NCBI GenBank assembly: GCA_944358405.1
Contig: CALVQX010000002.1
Coordinates: forward strand, 1-33,545
From: an uncultured Bacilli bacterium
GTDB lineage: Bacteria; Bacillota_I; Bacilli_A; RF39; UBA660
Length of the DNA stretch: 33,545 nucleotides
Direction of reading: 5' to 3'
The notes under the pieces were generated by a model that was not told the origin of the DNA, did no database searches, and saw nothing but the letters and a program-made list of their open reading frames with translations. Both the position numbers and the translations under genes were made by a program. Of this stretch, positions 31,578 to 33,545 are shown in pieces; positions within the stretch are counted from its first letter, which is position 1, and each line of letters starts with the position of its first letter.

Positions 31578-33545
31578 ATGTTTTATTATTAGTTGTAGAC
31601 GTTGTCTTTTCAAAATTTTCAATTAATGTATTTACGGATTCTACATTTTCTTGGAACATATCGGCAAGTTCTTCATTTTTAAATGGTATTTGTTCTAAAA
31701 GTTCTAGATGAAGTGCTAACATTATTTTTTGTTTTGAATTACAAGTTTGTAAAAAGGCTTGATTGTCTAATTCTTCTAACTTTTGTAATCCTTGCTGAAG
31801 ATGTGCTTTGATATTTTTTTGTCTAGTGGTTAGTTTTTCTTGATCTTGTATTGTCTTTGGATGATTCTTTATCTTTTTACTATCAATTTGATGTATGATT
31901 GGAGTAAGATATGGTGTAAGTTGCATGTTTTTAATTGTTTCTTTATTTTTTTGTTTGATGTCTTCTAACAAAGTAGGATATTCTGTTAAAATTTGTTCTT
32001 TATAACTTTCTTCTGCTTCTAATTTTTCTAATATTTTTTTCTTATGGTAATTTATATTGGTTATTTTTAATTTTCCAGTAATTTCTTTTTGCCTAAGGTA
32101 TAAATCATTTTCTTTTTGAAATAATAATTTTAGAAGTTCAATATCAGTTTGAATTTTCTTTTTCTTTTTTTCTTGCTGTTTTTCTTTTATAGTTGAGATC
32201 TTTTTTTGTTGTTTTGTTTTTGAACTTAGAATTCTTTTTTCTTCCATATCTTCTGATAGGGTTGGATAATGTTGTAATATTTGTTGTTTATAAGGTTCAT
32301 CCGTTTGTAATTTATTTAATATTTTTTTCTTTTGTGTGCTTATATTTGATTGGGTGGTTGCTAATTTTTGGGCAATTTCATTTTGCGTAAGATAGTTTTC
32401 TTCTTGTTTTTCAAATAGTAATTTTAATATTTTGATATCGTTTTGAATATTTTTTTCTCCAAGTATTTTTGTTTTGATATCTTCTAATAGAGTAGGATAG
32501 TATTCTAATATTTGTTGTTTATAAGTTTCATCTGTTTGTAGTTTATTTAGTATTTCTTTCTTCTTGTGACCTAGACTTTTTTCTTTGATTGCTAATTCAT
32601 GGGCGATCTTTTTTTGAGTAAAATAAGTTCCTTCTTGTTTTTCAAATAGTAATTTTAATATTTTGATATCGTTTTGAATATTTTTTTCTCTAAGTATTTT
32701 TGTTTTGCTTTTTGTTTCTATATCTTCTAGTAAGGTTGGATAATAGTTTAATATTTGTTGTTTATAAGTTTCATTTGTTTGTAGTTTATTTAATATTTTT
32801 TTCTTTTGGTAGCTTATTTTTGCTTGGCTGATTACTAATTTTTGGGCAATTTCATTTTGCGTAAGGTAGTTTTCTTCCTGTTTTTCAAATAGTAATTTTA
32901 AGAGTTTTATGTCTTCTTGAATATTTCCATTTTTTCTCTGAGGTGTTTTTGTGTTGTTTTTTGCTTCTATATCTTCTAGGAGAGTAGGATAATATTTTAG
33001 TATTTGTTGTTTATAAGTTTCATCTGTTTGTAATTTGTTTAGTATTCTTTTCTTTTGAACACTTATTCTTGGTTGGGTAATTGCTAATTTTTGGGCAATT
33101 TCATTTTGCGTAAGGTAGTTTTCTTCCTGTTTTTCGAATAGTAATTTTAAGATTTTAATATCTTTTTCCATACTTTTTTCTTTTTGAGGTATGACTAAAT
33201 TTTTTTCTTCTATTTGAGATAATGTGGTTTTGGTTTGTTTTTTTATTTCCATATCTTCTAGGAGAGTAGGATAATATTTTAGTATTTGTTGTTTATAGGT
33301 TTCATCTGTTTGTAGTTTATTTAGTATTTTTTTCTTTTGCGTGCTTATACTTGATGGGCTGATTGCTAATTTTTGGGCAATTTCATTTTGTGTAAGGTAG
33401 TTTTCTTCCTGTTTTTCGAATAGTAATTTTAAGAGTTTTATGTCTTCTTGAATATTTCTTCCTTTTTCTTTTATTTGAGATAATTTGATTTGCTTTTTTA
33501 TTTCCATATCTTCTAGGAGAGTAGGATAATAATTTAGTATTTGTT
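31564..33545 (-). CDS. Tandem helix-turn-helix repeat protein (5' end outside the window)
   Basis: The frame is open from the window edge to TGA at 31566-31564, over 659 codons. The first ATG (33507) is inside a repeat, because the 12 codons before it spell the end of another unit (QILNYYPTLLED), so the true start lies beyond the window. There are six full units (about 77-96 residues) plus that partial one. Each has a DIKxLKLLFEKQ helix, an LTQNEIAQKL-x-I-x5-IS helix-turn-helix, KKILNKLQTDE, and YKQQIL-x2-YPTLLED. Units are joined by Lys-rich linkers. The HTH resembles sigma-70 region 4. A 131-residue tail ends with another HTH-like stretch (NEELADMFQENVESV). No signal peptide. Probably multivalent DNA or RNA binding; function unknown. 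Confidence 0.85.
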   Translation of the reverse strand, partial: QILNYYPTLLEDMEIKKQIKLSQIKEKGRNIQEDIKLLKLLFEKQEENYLTQNEIAQKLAISPSSISTQKKKILNKLQTDETYKQQILKYYPTLLEDMEIKKQTKTTLSQIEEKNLVIPQKEKSMEKDIKILKLLFEKQEENYLTQNEIAQKLAITQPRISVQKKRILNKLQTDETYKQQILKYYPTLLEDIEAKNNTKTPQRKNGNIQEDIKLLKLLFEKQEENYLTQNEIAQKLVISQAKISYQKKKILNKLQTNETYKQQILNYYPTLLEDIETKSKTKILREKNIQNDIKILKLLFEKQEGTYFTQKKIAHELAIKEKSLGHKKKEILNKLQTDETYKQQILEYYPTLLEDIKTKILGEKNIQNDIKILKLLFEKQEENYLTQNEIAQKLATTQSNISTQKKKILNKLQTDEPYKQQILQHYPTLSEDMEEKRILSSKTKQQKKISTIKEKQQEKKKKKIQTDIELLKLLFQKENDLYLRQKEITGKLKITNINYHKKKILEKLEAEESYKEQILTEYPTLLEDIKQKNKETIKNMQLTPYLTPIIHQIDSKKIKNHPKTIQDQEKLTTRQKNIKAHLQQGLQKLEELDNQAFLQTCNSKQKIMLALHLELLEQIPFKNEELADMFQENVESVNTLIENFEKTTSTTNNKTYKKE
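31960..33545 (-). repeat. Tandem ~230-290-bp coding repeats of the HTH unit
   Basis: In transcription order: the end of one unit (33545-33508), then units at 33507-33253, 33252-32971, 32970-32722, 32721-32479, 32478-32248 and 32247-31960. Units 1, 2, 3 and 5 are nearly identical through FEKQEENYLTQNEIAQKL, also at the DNA level. Unit 4 keeps the frame but has a changed HTH (TYFTQKKIAHELAIKEKSL). Unit 6 is the most diverged, with a long Lys-rich linker. The pattern suggests recent expansion by unequal recombination from the upstream end, with the oldest unit nearest the C-terminus. Confidence 0.9.

Noticed and set aside
31960-33545. CRISPR array or satellite DNA
   Set aside because: The repeats are in frame, 230-290 bp long and code for a conserved HTH unit; there are no short palindromic repeats with unique spacers.

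Overview
This window is a low-GC (roughly 30% by eye), Gram-positive-type chromosome segment. It uses TGG for Trp and TGA as a stop (standard bacterial code 11). Shine-Dalgarno sites are strong, the tRNAs carry an encoded CCA, and many promoters share an extended -10 of the form TGATATAAT. Peptidoglycan genes (a MurF-like ligase and Ddl) argue against a wall-less Mollicute. The gene set and composition suggest a Bacillota lineage, perhaps a host-associated Bacilli/RF39- or Erysipelotrichales-like organism. That placement is inference.

Layout. 1-1.7 kb: the tail of an unknown gene, a membrane-anchored extracytoplasmic protein, and a tRNA-Cys/tRNA-Gly pair. 1.7-5.3 kb: an accessory-looking stretch with two unrecognised proteins, decayed fragments, an XRE repressor divergent from a small gene with two matching operator-like sites, two very small ORFs, and a dense regulatory island (a near-perfect 29-bp palindrome directly followed by three GTCGAA repeats at exactly 10-bp spacing, resembling Spo0A boxes). 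5.4-9.6 kb: a tightly packed operon of alpha/beta hydrolase, membrane-anchored MurF-like ligase, Ddl and a short class I amidotransferase-like hydrolase. 9.8-10.7 kb, minus strand: a transglutaminase-fold protein and tRNA-Lys(CUU). 10.9-13.7 kb: a hypothetical protein and a CtpE-like P-type cation ATPase. 13.8-14.3 kb: tRNA-Ile, Asn, Glu and Ser.

14.5-22.1 kb: one 2551-codon gene with the GT84 / glycoamylase-like / GH94 architecture of cyclic beta-1,2-glucan synthase. 22.2-26.6 kb: glucose-6-phosphate isomerase, a 13-codon ORF overlapping a PAP2 phosphatase, a Cof-type HAD protein that has lost its catalytic aspartates, and a membrane-anchored arylsulfate sulfotransferase-like protein. 27.1-31.0 kb: a compact translation/transcription operon, rimP (N-terminal domain only)-nusA (with an acidic insertion)-ylxR-infB, with no ylxQ between ylxR and infB and no rbfA directly after infB.

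31.1 kb to the end: a hypothetical protein converging on the most unusual gene here, a minus-strand ORF built from at least six tandem copies of an ~80-95-residue helix-turn-helix unit resembling sigma-70 region 4. Its reading frame runs off the window, so its start and total repeat number are unknown.

Functional themes are envelope construction (MurF, Ddl, glucan synthase, PAP2, sulfotransferase-like protein), information processing (nusA-infB operon, seven tRNAs), and a small accessory regulatory region.
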